The notes beneath the pieces are model-generated. The model was not told where the DNA came from, ran no database searches, and saw only the letters and a program-made list of their open reading frames with translations. From assembly GCA_005799745.1 (NCBI GenBank), contig SYFY01000146.1, positions 1-39,242 of the forward strand: a DNA stretch of 39,242 nucleotides. The letters are read 5' to 3'. This DNA comes from Gammaproteobacteria bacterium. GTDB taxonomy: Bacteria; Pseudomonadota; Gammaproteobacteria; Pseudomonadales; Azotimanducaceae. The translations under genes were made by a program, and so were the position numbers. Of this stretch, positions 16,802 through 25,672 are shown one piece after another. The stretch's first letter is position 1. Each line of letters begins with the position of its first letter.

Positions 16802-17957
16802 TCGCCGTGGCTTGCCCACTGCGAGTTGAATAGCGCTTCACGAGTTCACCCAGAATGTCGATCTTCACCGGTTTACTGGCGTAATCGTCCATCCCGGCGT
16901 GTAGACAGTCATCACGATCTTTCTCCATGGCATTCGCAGTCATCGCCACAATGGGAATGTGATCACCTGCGAGCTCACGCTCCCTGATCATTCGTGTCGC
17001 GGTCAGGCTATCGATTTCCGGCATCTGACAGTCCATAAAGATCATGGCGTAAGGAAACTGTGTCCAGAGTTCCACGGCTTCCTTGCCATGGGCAGCAACG
17101 TCCACTCGACATCCGAGCTTCTCCAGCATGCGAACTGCAACCTTTTGGTTGACCACATTATCTTCGGCAAGCAGCACGCGGACGAGCTTCTGCGATGGAT
17201 AAGGTTCTTCTTCAGAGAGGCGTACACTCGCTCGGTTTTCCGTCACCTCAGGACCGCTAACGGACAACGCTTCCTTGCACAGGCGCAGTAAGCCGCGCTT
17301 CATCACGGGTTTAGTTCCGAAACCATCAAGGCGCACGAAGCGCTGAGCTTCCCGTGGGACATCCGAGGAACTCAGCATGAGGATTTTTACAGATACTGTG
17401 CGTTCATCTGCCCGGAGCGATGTCGCCAGATTCAGCCCGTCGATTTTGGGCATGTGGTAATCAACGATCATCAAATCAGGCAGGTCATCTTTGACCATCC
17501 TGCGCGCTTCACCCGCGTTGCTGGCCTGTGTGACCTGTGCGCCGAGGGACTGCAGCATCGAGCGGAGTATGTCCCGCCCGATCGCGTTGTCATCGACGAC
17601 CAACACCTGCTTGTCGAGCAGCGGAAGCGCTTCGTCTGCATCCTTCACGACGAGGATTGATTCCGATGCGACTTTCAGCGGCAACTCGAACCAGAAGGTT
17701 GAGCCTTGGCCCTCGACACTATCTACTCCGATGTCACCGCCCATCAGTTCCACGAGTTTTTTGCAGATCGCCAGCCCAAGCCCTGTGCAACCGAACCGCC
17801 GAGTCGTTGAAGCATCACCCTGAGTAAACGAATCAAAGAGCCGAGATTTGGTCTCTGCGGAAATCCCCGAGCCGGTATCCTTGACTGCAAAGCGTACGTT
17901 GCCCGCGCTGCTGTCGCTGACGCTCACAATCACATGGCCGCTTTCAGTGAACTTCAC
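16779..17957 (-). CDS. hybrid sensor kinase, C-terminal part: ATPase domain end plus two receiver domains
   Basis: Continuation of the upstream kinase gene in another frame; the nominal GTG start at 17957 is the Val of an expected [11 protein letters not shown] segment, so it is not a true start. Residues 1-95 hold the rest of the HATPase domain: KDTGSGIS and [13 protein letters not shown], in which the usual GGTGLG is GCTGLG. A first receiver domain follows (about 117-235) with VDDN, phospho-acceptor D166 in [11 protein letters not shown] and K216. A second receiver (about 259-375) has AEDN, D309 in [11 protein letters not shown] and the SKP lysine. Phosphorelay from the kinase His to these Asp residues is expected. 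No output regulator or Hpt gene is adjacent. Confidence 0.88.
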   Translation of the reverse strand: MKFTESGHVIVSVSDSSAGNVRFAVKDTGSGISAETKSRLFDSFTQGDASTTRRFGCTGLGLAICKKLVELMGGDIGVDSVEGQGSTFWFELPLKVASESILVVKDADEALPLLDKQVLVVDDNAIGRDILRSMLQSLGAQVTQASNAGEARRMVKDDLPDLMIVDYHMPKIDGLNLATSLRADERTVSVKILMLSSSDVPREAQRFVRLDGFGTKPVMKRGLLRLCKEALSVSGPEVTENRASVRLSEEEPYPSQKLVRVLLAEDNVVNQKVAVRMLEKLGCRVDVAAHGKEAVELWTQFPYAMIFMDCQMPEIDSLTATRMIRERELAGDHIPIVAMTANAMEKDRDDCLHAGMDDYASKPVKIDILGELVKRYSTRSGQATATSANLQP

Positions 17958-20227
17958 CGCATTGCCGACCAGTTCAGAAGGATCTGCCGAATGCGCCCTT
18001 CATCGCCAACGTACGCAGGCGACAAGGTCCCCGCGTAGTCGACATAGAGATCGAGCGACTTGTTCCGTGCACTGCCTCCCATCAACTCCATCACCTCTCG
18101 AGTCGCATGCTCGAGATCAAACACAATGGCTTCAAGATCAAGCTTTCCCGCCTCGATTTTAGAGAAATCGAGTATGTCGTTGATGATCGCGAGCAGAGCT
18201 TCGCCGGATCTGAGAATCAATCCAGCCGTTTCGCCTTGTGCGTTTGTGAGGTTCATATCGAGCAAGAGCTGCGTCATGCCGAGTACACTATTCATCGGCG
18301 TACGGATCTCGTGGCTCAGGGTGGCCAAAAATGTACTTTTCGCTCGAGTTGCAGCCTGTGCATCTTCAAGGGCCCGGTGCAGTTCCCGTTCCGCCACATT
18401 CTGACGGGTCACATCTGCGGCAGAACCAATCAATCGTTCGACACGACCGGCGTCGTTGTAATACGCCCGACCGCGCAGATGAATACACCGGCGCTCGTTT
18501 GCTGTACACAGCTCAACGTTGAATTCGCGCTCTTGCTCCGAAGTTGCCTTGAGTTGTCGATTCAGCTCCTCACGATACTCTGGTTCGACGCTCTCTATAA
18601 GCTTGTTGACGTCGTCGATACTGCTGACGGTCGCACCTATCCATTGCTGGATACTATCCGAGATGTAACTTTCATCGGTTCGTGTATCGAACACGAACAT
18701 ACTGTGATCGGATCCTTCAAGAGCGAGCTTCAGACACTCCTCGCTGCTACGGATCAATGCTTCCCGCTGCAGACGTTCAGTGATGTCAGAGCCGACGACG
18801 ATGAACTGGGTTTTGCCATCGTGTTGAACAGGTGTGGCAATGAACTCGAATGGATAGGTAGTTCCATTTCGTCGCGTATGAGGATAGTGGAAGTGGATTT
18901 CATCCTTCTCGGCGAGCATTCGCGACATTTCCGCGACCACTTCAGGATTCAACATCTCACGCGCAATCGTTGCGTTCGGGAGGCCAAAAAATTCTTCGGC
19001 GGTATACCCGACATTACGTAACGCCGCCGCGTTGGCGTACTGTAACGTCTGCGACTCCATATCGACGACGTAAACTTCGTTGCTGCTTTTGCGCAACGCT
19101 TCGCTAAAGAGGCGCACCTGCTCACCACGCAAGCGATGATCGGTGACATCCAGCACGAGGCCGTCGTAGCTCACGCCTTCGCCATAACGGTTCTGGATCA
19201 GCCGACCTCGATTGTTCACCCAACGGGTTTGACCATCAGCGGTTTGAACGGCGTATTCGAGGTCCCAAGACATCCCACACGCAACGGCGTCGCCGAGTTC
19301 AACGCGCTGCTCCGCATCAAGTTCCAGAGGATTCCAGAGTGATCGACCATCACCACGCTTGTCCATGTTTCCAGTGAACTGCAGCACTTCCCCATTACGC
19401 GCGTCTACCGAATACGCGCAGCCGGAAAGACTCTGAAGGATGGAACCAACAAACCGTTCGCTTTTTGACAAGCGTTCAAACGCACTTTGCAGAGACCCAC
19501 CCAGATCGCCGATCTCGTCTACGGACAGCCCACGAATAACCAGCGTCGAGGTGCCGGGTTGAGAACTGGCAAGTGCATGCTGAATGGACTTGAGCGGCGT
19601 GATCACCCGCCGGCGCAGCGTCATCGCCACACCGGCAATTAAGACACCCATGATGGCCAACGACGCCAACAACAACCGCAACATTTTCTCGCGGCGTAGC
19701 AGAATTTCCGGCTCGCCATCAACGAAGCCAACAAAGTGCAACGCCCGGTCCCCTTCGACCTGCAGGATCCATCCCGACCCCTTAAAGGGTTCGCTATAAA
19801 CGAACACAGTTCCCTCTGCACCCGTTCGCCAACTCGATTGGCTAGTCACCAGGGGGGTGAGATCCTTGATCGCGCTGACGTGACGGTCGCCAGCAACCGG
19901 CTGGCTGCTTTCAACTACTTGTTGACGAGCCAGGTCGACGACAAACCAACGCTTGAGTCCGAGCGCTTTCTCGGCAGTGACGCGCGACCTTTCCAGCGCC
20001 ATGGCTGAATGCTCAGCGTACGCGAGGTCATGCTCTAAGGCGGCGACAGCAACCTGCACGCGAGTACGCAGCTCATGGACCAAAACGTCCTGCTGGGCAG
20101 CGGAAACCGCCCAGAACACAATCGTGCAGAGCAGCAGGGATAACGCCACAAGCGGCATCAGGGTTTTTTGAAGCAGGGAATGGCCTGTGCTCACCGGCAC
20201 GATCCGCTGTTGATCCACCAGAAGCAT
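17954..20227 (-). CDS. hybrid sensor kinase, N-terminal part: membrane sensor, PAS domains and HisKA (frame interrupted)
   Basis: A 757-residue fragment. TM1 is near residues 25-45; a periplasmic sensing region follows, and TM2 is near 185-206, then a HAMP-like linker. Three PAS-type segments follow, the second with VGSDITERLQREA at its end. The HisKA domain has the phospho-acceptor His639 in LSHEIRTPMN, and the frame continues through the N-box start (DEGRIRQILLN). It then turns into WSAMR and stops. Inserting one base at 17971/17972 would restore [13 protein letters not shown], joining it to the C-terminal part as a protein of roughly 1,140 residues. Without that, the fragment lacks most of the ATP-binding domain and could not phosphorylate itself. 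Confidence 0.88.
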   Translation of the reverse strand: MLLVDQQRIVPVSTGHSLLQKTLMPLVALSLLLCTIVFWAVSAAQQDVLVHELRTRVQVAVAALEHDLAYAEHSAMALERSRVTAEKALGLKRWFVVDLARQQVVESSQPVAGDRHVSAIKDLTPLVTSQSSWRTGAEGTVFVYSEPFKGSGWILQVEGDRALHFVGFVDGEPEILLRREKMLRLLLASLAIMGVLIAGVAMTLRRRVITPLKSIQHALASSQPGTSTLVIRGLSVDEIGDLGGSLQSAFERLSKSERFVGSILQSLSGCAYSVDARNGEVLQFTGNMDKRGDGRSLWNPLELDAEQRVELGDAVACGMSWDLEYAVQTADGQTRWVNNRGRLIQNRYGEGVSYDGLVLDVTDHRLRGEQVRLFSEALRKSSNEVYVVDMESQTLQYANAAALRNVGYTAEEFFGLPNATIAREMLNPEVVAEMSRMLAEKDEIHFHYPHTRRNGTTYPFEFIATPVQHDGKTQFIVVGSDITERLQREALIRSSEECLKLALEGSDHSMFVFDTRTDESYISDSIQQWIGATVSSIDDVNKLIESVEPEYREELNRQLKATSEQEREFNVELCTANERRCIHLRGRAYYNDAGRVERLIGSAADVTRQNVAERELHRALEDAQAATRAKSTFLATLSHEIRTPMNSVLGMTQLLLDMNLTNAQGETAGLILRSGEALLAIINDILDFSKIEAGKLDLEAIVFDLEHATREVMELMGGSARNKSLDLYVDYAGTLSPAYVGDEGRIRQILLNWSAMR

Positions 20228-20283
20228 AGACAGCCTTCGGAAACATGCCCGGACGAAGGTGGAGCGATCCGGCGGTGGAAGCC

Positions 20284-20589
20284 CTATTCGAAGGGGAGAT
20301 CATCCTGCAACCAGTTCGATTCTGCTGTCCAATCCGGCGGGGAACCACGCCAGACCTCGTCCCGATTAATCGTCACAACCAGTTCGTCACAGCTCACCCA
20401 ATACTTCGCCTCAATATAGTGGTGCTCCTCCCACTCCAACTCGACATTGGTCCACACGTACTGGGGTTCACGTTCGCCGACCTCACGGCGTTTACGCAAA
20501 CAGTGGTCCATATGGAGCTCCAGGGCACCTGACTCCCGCAGAACCAGGTGATACGTCTTGTGCCGGTGCTTGAGTTCAACGCCTCGCAT
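20284..20589 (-). CDS. hypothetical protein, 101 residues, rich in Trp, Glu and His
   Basis: I do not recognise this protein. It reads as a compact soluble beta-rich domain with alternating pattern (KTYHLVLRESGALELHMDHC; WTNVELEWEEHHYIEAKYW) and ends ESNWLQDDLPFE. It has no signal peptide or membrane helix and has a net acidic character. The ATG at 20589 has a GGAAG Shine-Dalgarno-like sequence five bases upstream, so I prefer it over the in-frame TTG at 20601. The histidine kinase gene begins 56 bases downstream on the same strand, so cotranscription is likely and a shared function possible but unproven. The opposite strand frame over the same bases lacks any family resemblance. Confidence 0.6.
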   Translation of the reverse strand: MRGVELKHRHKTYHLVLRESGALELHMDHCLRKRREVGEREPQYVWTNVELEWEEHHYIEAKYWVSCDELVVTINRDEVWRGSPPDWTAESNWLQDDLPFE

Positions 20590-20702
20590 ATCTACTTCCA
20601 AACCGGTTGACCGATGACCACATGCATCCGGGTACCACGTGGCCTCCTACGATGAGGTCCTGTTATTGTCCCTGCCCTCCACAGGCAGGACGGCATTCTC
20701 CC

Positions 20703-22097
20703 ATGGCATCACAAGCACCTGCACACGCGTCAGCCCACAAATCGGAAAGGGGCTTCGCCAAAGTACTCAGACGCCGCGAAGTGCTCACTTTGAGTTTTGG
20801 CGCCATGATTGGCTGGAGCTGGGTGCTGATGACGGCTCACTGGGTGCAAAGCGCCGGCTCTTTCGGAACCCTCATCGCCTTCGCCGTCGGAGGCTTCGCG
20901 ATAACGTTGGTGGGTCTGGCCTATAGCGAGCTCGTTTCTGCGATGCCCAACGCTGGCGGCGAACACGTTTATACCGAGCGGGCCCTTGGCCGTAATTGGT
21001 CGTTCGTGTGCACGTGGGCACTTTTGTTTGCCTACACCAATGTCAGCCTGTTTGAGTCTGTCGCCTTGCCGACCGCCATCGAATATCTGATCCCTGAAAT
21101 CCGCATCGGCACGTTGTGGAACGTTCTCGGAGCAGATGTCGACACGGGATTCGTTCTGGTCGGTGTGGTTTCGGCAGCGCTGGTGACCTACATCAATCTG
21201 ATCGGTATTCGCGCCGCGGCGATTTTTCAGACAATCGCAACCGGCGTGATCATCTTTTCAGGTCTCGTACTCATCACCGGTGCAGTGAGTTTTGGCAGTC
21301 TCGAGAACGTCGAGCCTTGGATCGCAACTCCCGCAACCGGAATCCTCACCGTGCTCATCATGGTGCCGGCCATGCTCGTCGGGTTTGACGTTATTCCCCA
21401 ATCTGCCGAAGAAATCGATCTGCCTCACGCCATGATCGGCAAGCTGTTGGTAATTTCGGTGATCGTCGCGGTGCTCTGGTATGTCGCGGTCTCCTTTGGC
21501 GTGGCGATGGCACTGGATGCCTCTGAACGTGCATCCGCCACCATGGCGACTGCGGATGCCGCAACCTCGGTGTGGGGATACCCCTTTGCGGGTCAACTTT
21601 TGGTACTGGGTGGCATTGCTGGAATCGTCACCAGCTGGAATGCCTTCATTGTGGGCGGCAGTCGGGTGCTTTATGCACTCGGTGAAGCCGGGCAGGTGCC
21701 ACGGGTTTTTGCACGCTTGCACCCACGTTGGAAGACACCTTACGTCGGCATTCTTGTCATCGGTGGGCTCTCGATGCTCGCGCCTTTGTGCGGCCGCACG
21801 GTACTCGTGTGGTTGATCAACACCTCGAGTTTTGGCGTGATGCTCGCCTTTCTGTTCGTTTCGATTTCATTTGTGGTCTTGCGACGCAAGGAACCCGATA
21901 TGCCCCGCCCTTTCCGTGTTGCTGCAGGTCCGCTTGTAGGCTGGGGCGCGATCATATTGTCCGTCGCATTGTTGTGCGCCTTCCTGCCCGGCAGCCCCTC
22001 CGCGTTGGTGTGGCCGTACGAGTGGGGCGTTTTGCTCGTATGGTCGCTGATCGGTCTCGCGACGTGGCTTTGGTACAACCGGAAGGCATCGTCCTGA
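20703..22097 (+). CDS. APC family amino acid/polyamine permease
   Basis: A secondary transporter of 464 residues with about 12 hydrophobic segments, in the inner membrane. The N-terminal segment LSFGAMIGWSWVLMTAHWV matches the unwound TM1 region of APC-superfamily carriers (GxxIG type), and SAMPNAGGEHVYTERALG matches the conserved TM2-TM3 region. The late RKEPDMPRPFRV segment is also common in the family. It should exchange or import an amino acid or amine with protons; the substrate is unknown. The ATG at 20703 is chosen because the longer frame from 20607 adds a Cys/Pro-rich stretch unlike transporters. It is convergent with the radical SAM gene. Confidence 0.88.
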   Translation: MASQAPAHASAHKSERGFAKVLRRREVLTLSFGAMIGWSWVLMTAHWVQSAGSFGTLIAFAVGGFAITLVGLAYSELVSAMPNAGGEHVYTERALGRNWSFVCTWALLFAYTNVSLFESVALPTAIEYLIPEIRIGTLWNVLGADVDTGFVLVGVVSAALVTYINLIGIRAAAIFQTIATGVIIFSGLVLITGAVSFGSLENVEPWIATPATGILTVLIMVPAMLVGFDVIPQSAEEIDLPHAMIGKLLVISVIVAVLWYVAVSFGVAMALDASERASATMATADAATSVWGYPFAGQLLVLGGIAGIVTSWNAFIVGGSRVLYALGEAGQVPRVFARLHPRWKTPYVGILVIGGLSMLAPLCGRTVLVWLINTSSFGVMLAFLFVSISFVVLRRKEPDMPRPFRVAAGPLVGWGAIILSVALLCAFLPGSPSALVWPYEWGVLLVWSLIGLATWLWYNRKASS

Positions 22098-22113
22098 AAC
22101 GCTGATTTTGCAG

Positions 22114-23196
22114 TCAGAACAACGAACCCTGGGGCGACGGTGGTCTGAAAAGATCCTGGCGGAGTCGTACGTTTCTTTCTCGAAGCAGCCCGAGCTTTTT
22201 CATGGCGATCTGAAAACGTTTCGCGAAGAGTTCGGCAATGGGACCGGTGCCTCTCATTCTCTGACCAAATCCAGACTGATAGAGCGCTCCACCCCGTGTG
22301 TCGCGAATCGCCGACAACACCCTTTCTTTCTTGTCAGGGTAGTGTGAATCCAGCCATTCACTGAACAGCAACTGCACTTCCAGCGGCAGTCGCAACAAGA
22401 TGTAGTTGGCGTGAGTTGCGCCGTGGTCACGGGCGGCTCCGAGGATATCTTCAAGCTCGTTGTCGTTGATGAACGGGATCATCGGAGCGGCCATCACCCC
22501 GACAGGCACCCCTGCAGCACTCATCTCCTTCAGCACACGCAGTCGCGCCTCGGGCGACGCCGTGCGGGGTTCGAGTCTTGTTTTGAGATCTCGCCGCAAT
22601 GTGGTGATGCTGACGTTTACATGTGCAAGCCCAAGCTGCGCGAGCTCCGACCAGAGATCGAGGTCGCGGAGCGCACCGGCGCTCTTGGTGACGAGCGTCA
22701 CCGGATGTCGACACTCGAGCATCACCTCGAGGATTTCACGTGTTACTCGCCGCTCGCGCTCTATGGGTTGATAAGGATCGGTGTTGGTACCCAGTGCCAT
22801 CGGTGTGGGCACGTAGTTCTTGCGGCAGAGTTCATCCGTCAGGTGTTCACGCACGTGGGTTTTATAGAAAAGCCGTGTCTCGAAATCGATACCTGGCGAC
22901 AGGTCGAGGAACGCGTGGGTAGGCCGCGCGAAACAATAGATACAGCCGTGTTCACAGCCTTTGTACGGATTGATCGAATGATCAAACGGAACATCCGGCG
23001 ACTGATTACGCGTGATCAGCGTCTTGGTTCTATCGGGCAAGACCACCGTGATTAGAGGTGTCGCATCTGCTGCCGGGTCGTATCCCCAACCGTCGTCCAC
23101 CACCAGGGTGCGTGTGGGGAGGAAACGACTGGCCTCATTGGAGACCGCGCCTCGCCCTTTAATAGCCTCCTTGCGGGGCTCCTCCAACATGCTCAT
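22114..23196 (-). CDS. PA0069-family radical SAM protein (SplB-related)
   Basis: A 360-residue radical SAM protein. The cluster-binding motif is CEHGCIYC (C81, C85, C88), preceded by the family signature NPYKGCEHGCIYCFARP. The N-terminus has the KGRGAVSNEASRF segment found in the PA0069-type group. A TNTDPYQPIERE segment follows the cluster and matches the SPL-related fold. These proteins generate a 5'-deoxyadenosyl radical; DNA photoproduct repair has been suggested for SPL relatives, but the reaction of this subgroup is not established as far as I know. It is transcribed divergently from the lipoprotein gene. Confidence 0.92.
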   Translation of the reverse strand: MSMLEEPRKEAIKGRGAVSNEASRFLPTRTLVVDDGWGYDPAADATPLITVVLPDRTKTLITRNQSPDVPFDHSINPYKGCEHGCIYCFARPTHAFLDLSPGIDFETRLFYKTHVREHLTDELCRKNYVPTPMALGTNTDPYQPIERERRVTREILEVMLECRHPVTLVTKSAGALRDLDLWSELAQLGLAHVNVSITTLRRDLKTRLEPRTASPEARLRVLKEMSAAGVPVGVMAAPMIPFINDNELEDILGAARDHGATHANYILLRLPLEVQLLFSEWLDSHYPDKKERVLSAIRDTRGGALYQSGFGQRMRGTGPIAELFAKRFQIAMKKLGLLRERNVRLRQDLFRPPSPQGSLF

Positions 23197-23365
23197 GGGA
23201 ATACCGACGATTTCCAGGGGCCAGGGATTTTGTATATAAATACAGTAGTTGGCAACCGTTCCGCTGCAGAGGACCCGTGCATTTCTCCAAATCGATGGAG
23301 CGAACCGATTGGAGTTTCCTTAGACTACGCGCGCCCGCTCCGGGCAAGGACACCCAACAAAAAGC
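23197..23365. promoter_or_regulatory. divergent promoter region upstream of the radical SAM and lipoprotein genes
   Basis: A 169-base noncoding gap between divergent genes. It includes an unusually AT-rich patch, TTTTGTATATAAATACA, at about 23228-23244, in an otherwise GC-rich region. It is suited to a -10 element on either strand. I could not find a convincing -35 at the right distance, so only the location is suggested. Confidence 0.3.
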
Positions 23366-24133
23366 ATGAACACCGGAAGGCTCACATCAATTATTGGAGC
23401 GGCACTGCTACTGACCGCTTGCGCCAATATGAATCCTCAGCCTCAACCCACCGTCGTTGAGACGCGATTGCAGCAGCTGCGAGATGACGTCCAGGCTATG
23501 AAGGCGGAGTTTGAACGTACGCGAGACCTGCTCCAGTCGAACGCATCCAACGACACGAACGCCGACCGTGCCATCGAGCTGCGTCTGGACAGCGTCAACA
23601 AAAACCTCGAAACGCTGCCTTCACGCATCGACCTGAAATGTCCTGAGCCCAAGCCCGCAGAACCCAAGAACGTGTGCAAGGAACCGAAACAACCGAAGAG
23701 CGAGTCGCTCCAGGGCAAAACCATCGTCGGTGAAAAAGAGCGCATCCGCCTTGACCCACCTGGCAAGACGTTCGTCGCCCGTATCGACACCGGTGCCACA
23801 TCAAGCTCGCTACACGCTCCGAGTGTTGTGCAATTTGAACGAGATGGCGCCAATTGGGTGCGATTTACGCTACAGGGTGAAGAAGGCATCGAAACCGTCG
23901 AAGCACCGATCATGCGTTACGCGCGGGTGGTTCAACAGGCGGACCCACAAGGTTCGCGTCGACCCGTCGTGGCCTTGCGTGTGCAACTCGGCGAGATTGA
24001 TGAATCGGTGGAATTCACCCTCGCAGATCGTTCTCACCTCGAAAATGAAGTATTGCTCGGCCGCAGCTTCCTCACGGATCTGACGCTCGTTGACGTGTCC
24101 CGGAAGTTCATTCAGCCTGCTCCCAAAAAGTAG
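23366..24133 (+). CDS. lipoprotein with retropepsin-like (ATP-dependent zinc protease family) domain
   Basis: A 255-residue lipoprotein. The signal peptide ends in LLTAC with the lipidated Cys19. A probable coiled coil (about 30-90), a Pro/Lys/Glu-rich linker with two Cys (92 and 104) and a C-terminal domain from about residue 118 follow. The domain has DTGATSSSLHA (D141-T-G) and a late LLGRSFLTDLTLVDVS segment, as in the COG4067 'ATP-dependent zinc protease' family, which is structurally retropepsin-like. The DTG motif points to an aspartic-type active site. Genes 2 and 3 of the cluster (7TM and ATP-grasp) follow within 15 and 9 bases. It ends with TAG. Confidence 0.87.
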   Translation: MNTGRLTSIIGAALLLTACANMNPQPQPTVVETRLQQLRDDVQAMKAEFERTRDLLQSNASNDTNADRAIELRLDSVNKNLETLPSRIDLKCPEPKPAEPKNVCKEPKQPKSESLQGKTIVGEKERIRLDPPGKTFVARIDTGATSSSLHAPSVVQFERDGANWVRFTLQGEEGIETVEAPIMRYARVVQQADPQGSRRPVVALRVQLGEIDESVEFTLADRSHLENEVLLGRSFLTDLTLVDVSRKFIQPAPKK

Positions 24134-24148
24134 GCTCAAGACCCGCAG

Positions 24149-25663
24149 ATGATCAACCGCGGACCATTTTTCTTTGCGATCGTGGTGCTCATCATCGCAG
24201 GCTTCGGTATTGCCACCTATCGCCACAACACCTATGCCATCCCCTTCACCCCGGACGCGGAACAGCTTGTTTGGCAGGTAGAAGCCCGGGTGCAATTCAC
24301 GGGAACCGGTCAGCCCACCAACGTTTATCTCGCCTTGCCGCCTGAACAAAGTGGCTTTCGAATGGTGGATGCCGCGAGGGCCTCATCCGGTTTCGGTTAC
24401 GCACCGGCGGTACGTGGTGGACAGCTCCAAGCGCATTGGACCAAACGCGAAGTCATCGGTGATCAAACACTCTTCTACAAAATTGAGGTCGTTGCCGATC
24501 AGAACTTTGAGGTCACCGCGCCTGCACCCGCGTTGTTGACGGTCCCGTCATGGCGCGAGCCCTACGGCGAAGCGGCCCGTCAGCTCATCGAAACCGCACG
24601 TCCGATTTCTGCCGACGGTGTTTCCATGGCAGAACAACTCGCACAGCTTATGAGCCCTGAGCGCGGTGACCAGAACGCCGGACTATTGCTTGGCGAATAC
24701 GGCGCCGCTGAACTCTTGCGCAATCTGCTGCTTACAGCTGACGTCCCGGCTCGCACCGTTCAAGGTCTGAGACTCGAAGATGGACGACGGCGTCAGGACC
24801 TCACCACCTATGTGCAGGTCTGGCAGGACGAGCAGTGGCACCTCTTCGACCCCGAAACGGGCGCAATTCTCGACAACTCTGATCTCTTGTTATGGCTGAC
24901 CGATGCCCCATCAGTTCTCGATGTCGTCGGTGGTGAAAACAGCCGTGTGTCGTTCTCCATGATCTCCTCGGTTCGCCCAGCGCTGGCGGTTTCACGGGAA
25001 CAACACGGCGATTTCGACATCAGCCTTTACAGCCTACCCATCGCCGAACAAGGCATGTTCAAACTCATCATGCTGTTGCCTATCGGTGCGCTCGTGGTGG
25101 TGTTCATGCGCATCATCGTCGGCTTCAAGACTTCGGGTACATTTATGCCGGTGTTGATCGCCATGGCGTTTCTGCAGACCGACCTGTTACCCGGGCTATC
25201 GAGTTTTCTGATCGTGATCGCCGTCGGTCTTGCGATTCGCAGTTACCTCTCGAACCTCAACTTGTTACTTGTCGCACGTATCGCCGTGCTCGTCCTTATC
25301 GTCATCGGCATCATCACGACGTTCAGTGTGTTGTCGTATCGACTGGGCTTGATACAAGGACTTAACTTCACCTTCTTCCCGATGATCATTCTGGCGTGGA
25401 CTATCGAGCGCATGTCGATCACCTGGGAAGAAGCGGGGCCGCGTGAAGTGGTTGTTCAGGGCGGTGGCAGTCTGTTGGTGGCTGTCATCGCGTTCCTCTT
25501 CATGAGCACGTCGACCATCAGCCATCTCGCTTTCAACTTCCCGGAGCTGCACCTCGTGGTGCTTGCGGTCATTCTGTTGCTAGGCCGGTACACCGGTTAT
25601 CGCCTGCTCGAGTTGCGGCGCTTCGCCGCGTTCAAGTCGGCCACCAATGACGGCCCGGCTTAA
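24149..25663 (+). CDS. inactive transglutaminase fused to seven transmembrane helices
   Basis: A 504-residue membrane protein. One N-terminal helix (about 5-22) is followed by a periplasmic region of about 270 residues, then six or seven helices from about 305 to 490 (LIMLLPIGALVVVFMRIIVG onward). Within the periplasmic part, a transglutaminase-like fold is suggested by AAELLRNLLLTADVPARTVQGL and YVQVWQDEQWHLFDPETG. The Cys of a working transglutaminase is replaced, in line with the family name 'inactive transglutaminase, 7TM'. It sits between a retropepsin-like lipoprotein and an ATP-grasp gene. This trio is a known conserved neighbourhood; a link to envelope or osmotic adaptation has been reported for homologues in Pseudomonas, which I recall but cannot verify here. 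Confidence 0.88.
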   Translation: MINRGPFFFAIVVLIIAGFGIATYRHNTYAIPFTPDAEQLVWQVEARVQFTGTGQPTNVYLALPPEQSGFRMVDAARASSGFGYAPAVRGGQLQAHWTKREVIGDQTLFYKIEVVADQNFEVTAPAPALLTVPSWREPYGEAARQLIETARPISADGVSMAEQLAQLMSPERGDQNAGLLLGEYGAAELLRNLLLTADVPARTVQGLRLEDGRRRQDLTTYVQVWQDEQWHLFDPETGAILDNSDLLLWLTDAPSVLDVVGGENSRVSFSMISSVRPALAVSREQHGDFDISLYSLPIAEQGMFKLIMLLPIGALVVVFMRIIVGFKTSGTFMPVLIAMAFLQTDLLPGLSSFLIVIAVGLAIRSYLSNLNLLLVARIAVLVLIVIGIITTFSVLSYRLGLIQGLNFTFFPMIILAWTIERMSITWEEAGPREVVVQGGGSLLVAVIAFLFMSTSTISHLAFNFPELHLVVLAVILLLGRYTGYRLLELRRFAAFKSATNDGPA

Positions 25664-25672
25664 GCGCCTTCG

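Noticed and set aside
18107-19021. A 304-codon plus-strand frame inside the kinase gene
   Set aside because: It is antisense to the PAS and HisKA domains, shows no family resemblance and is explained by codon bias of the opposite strand.
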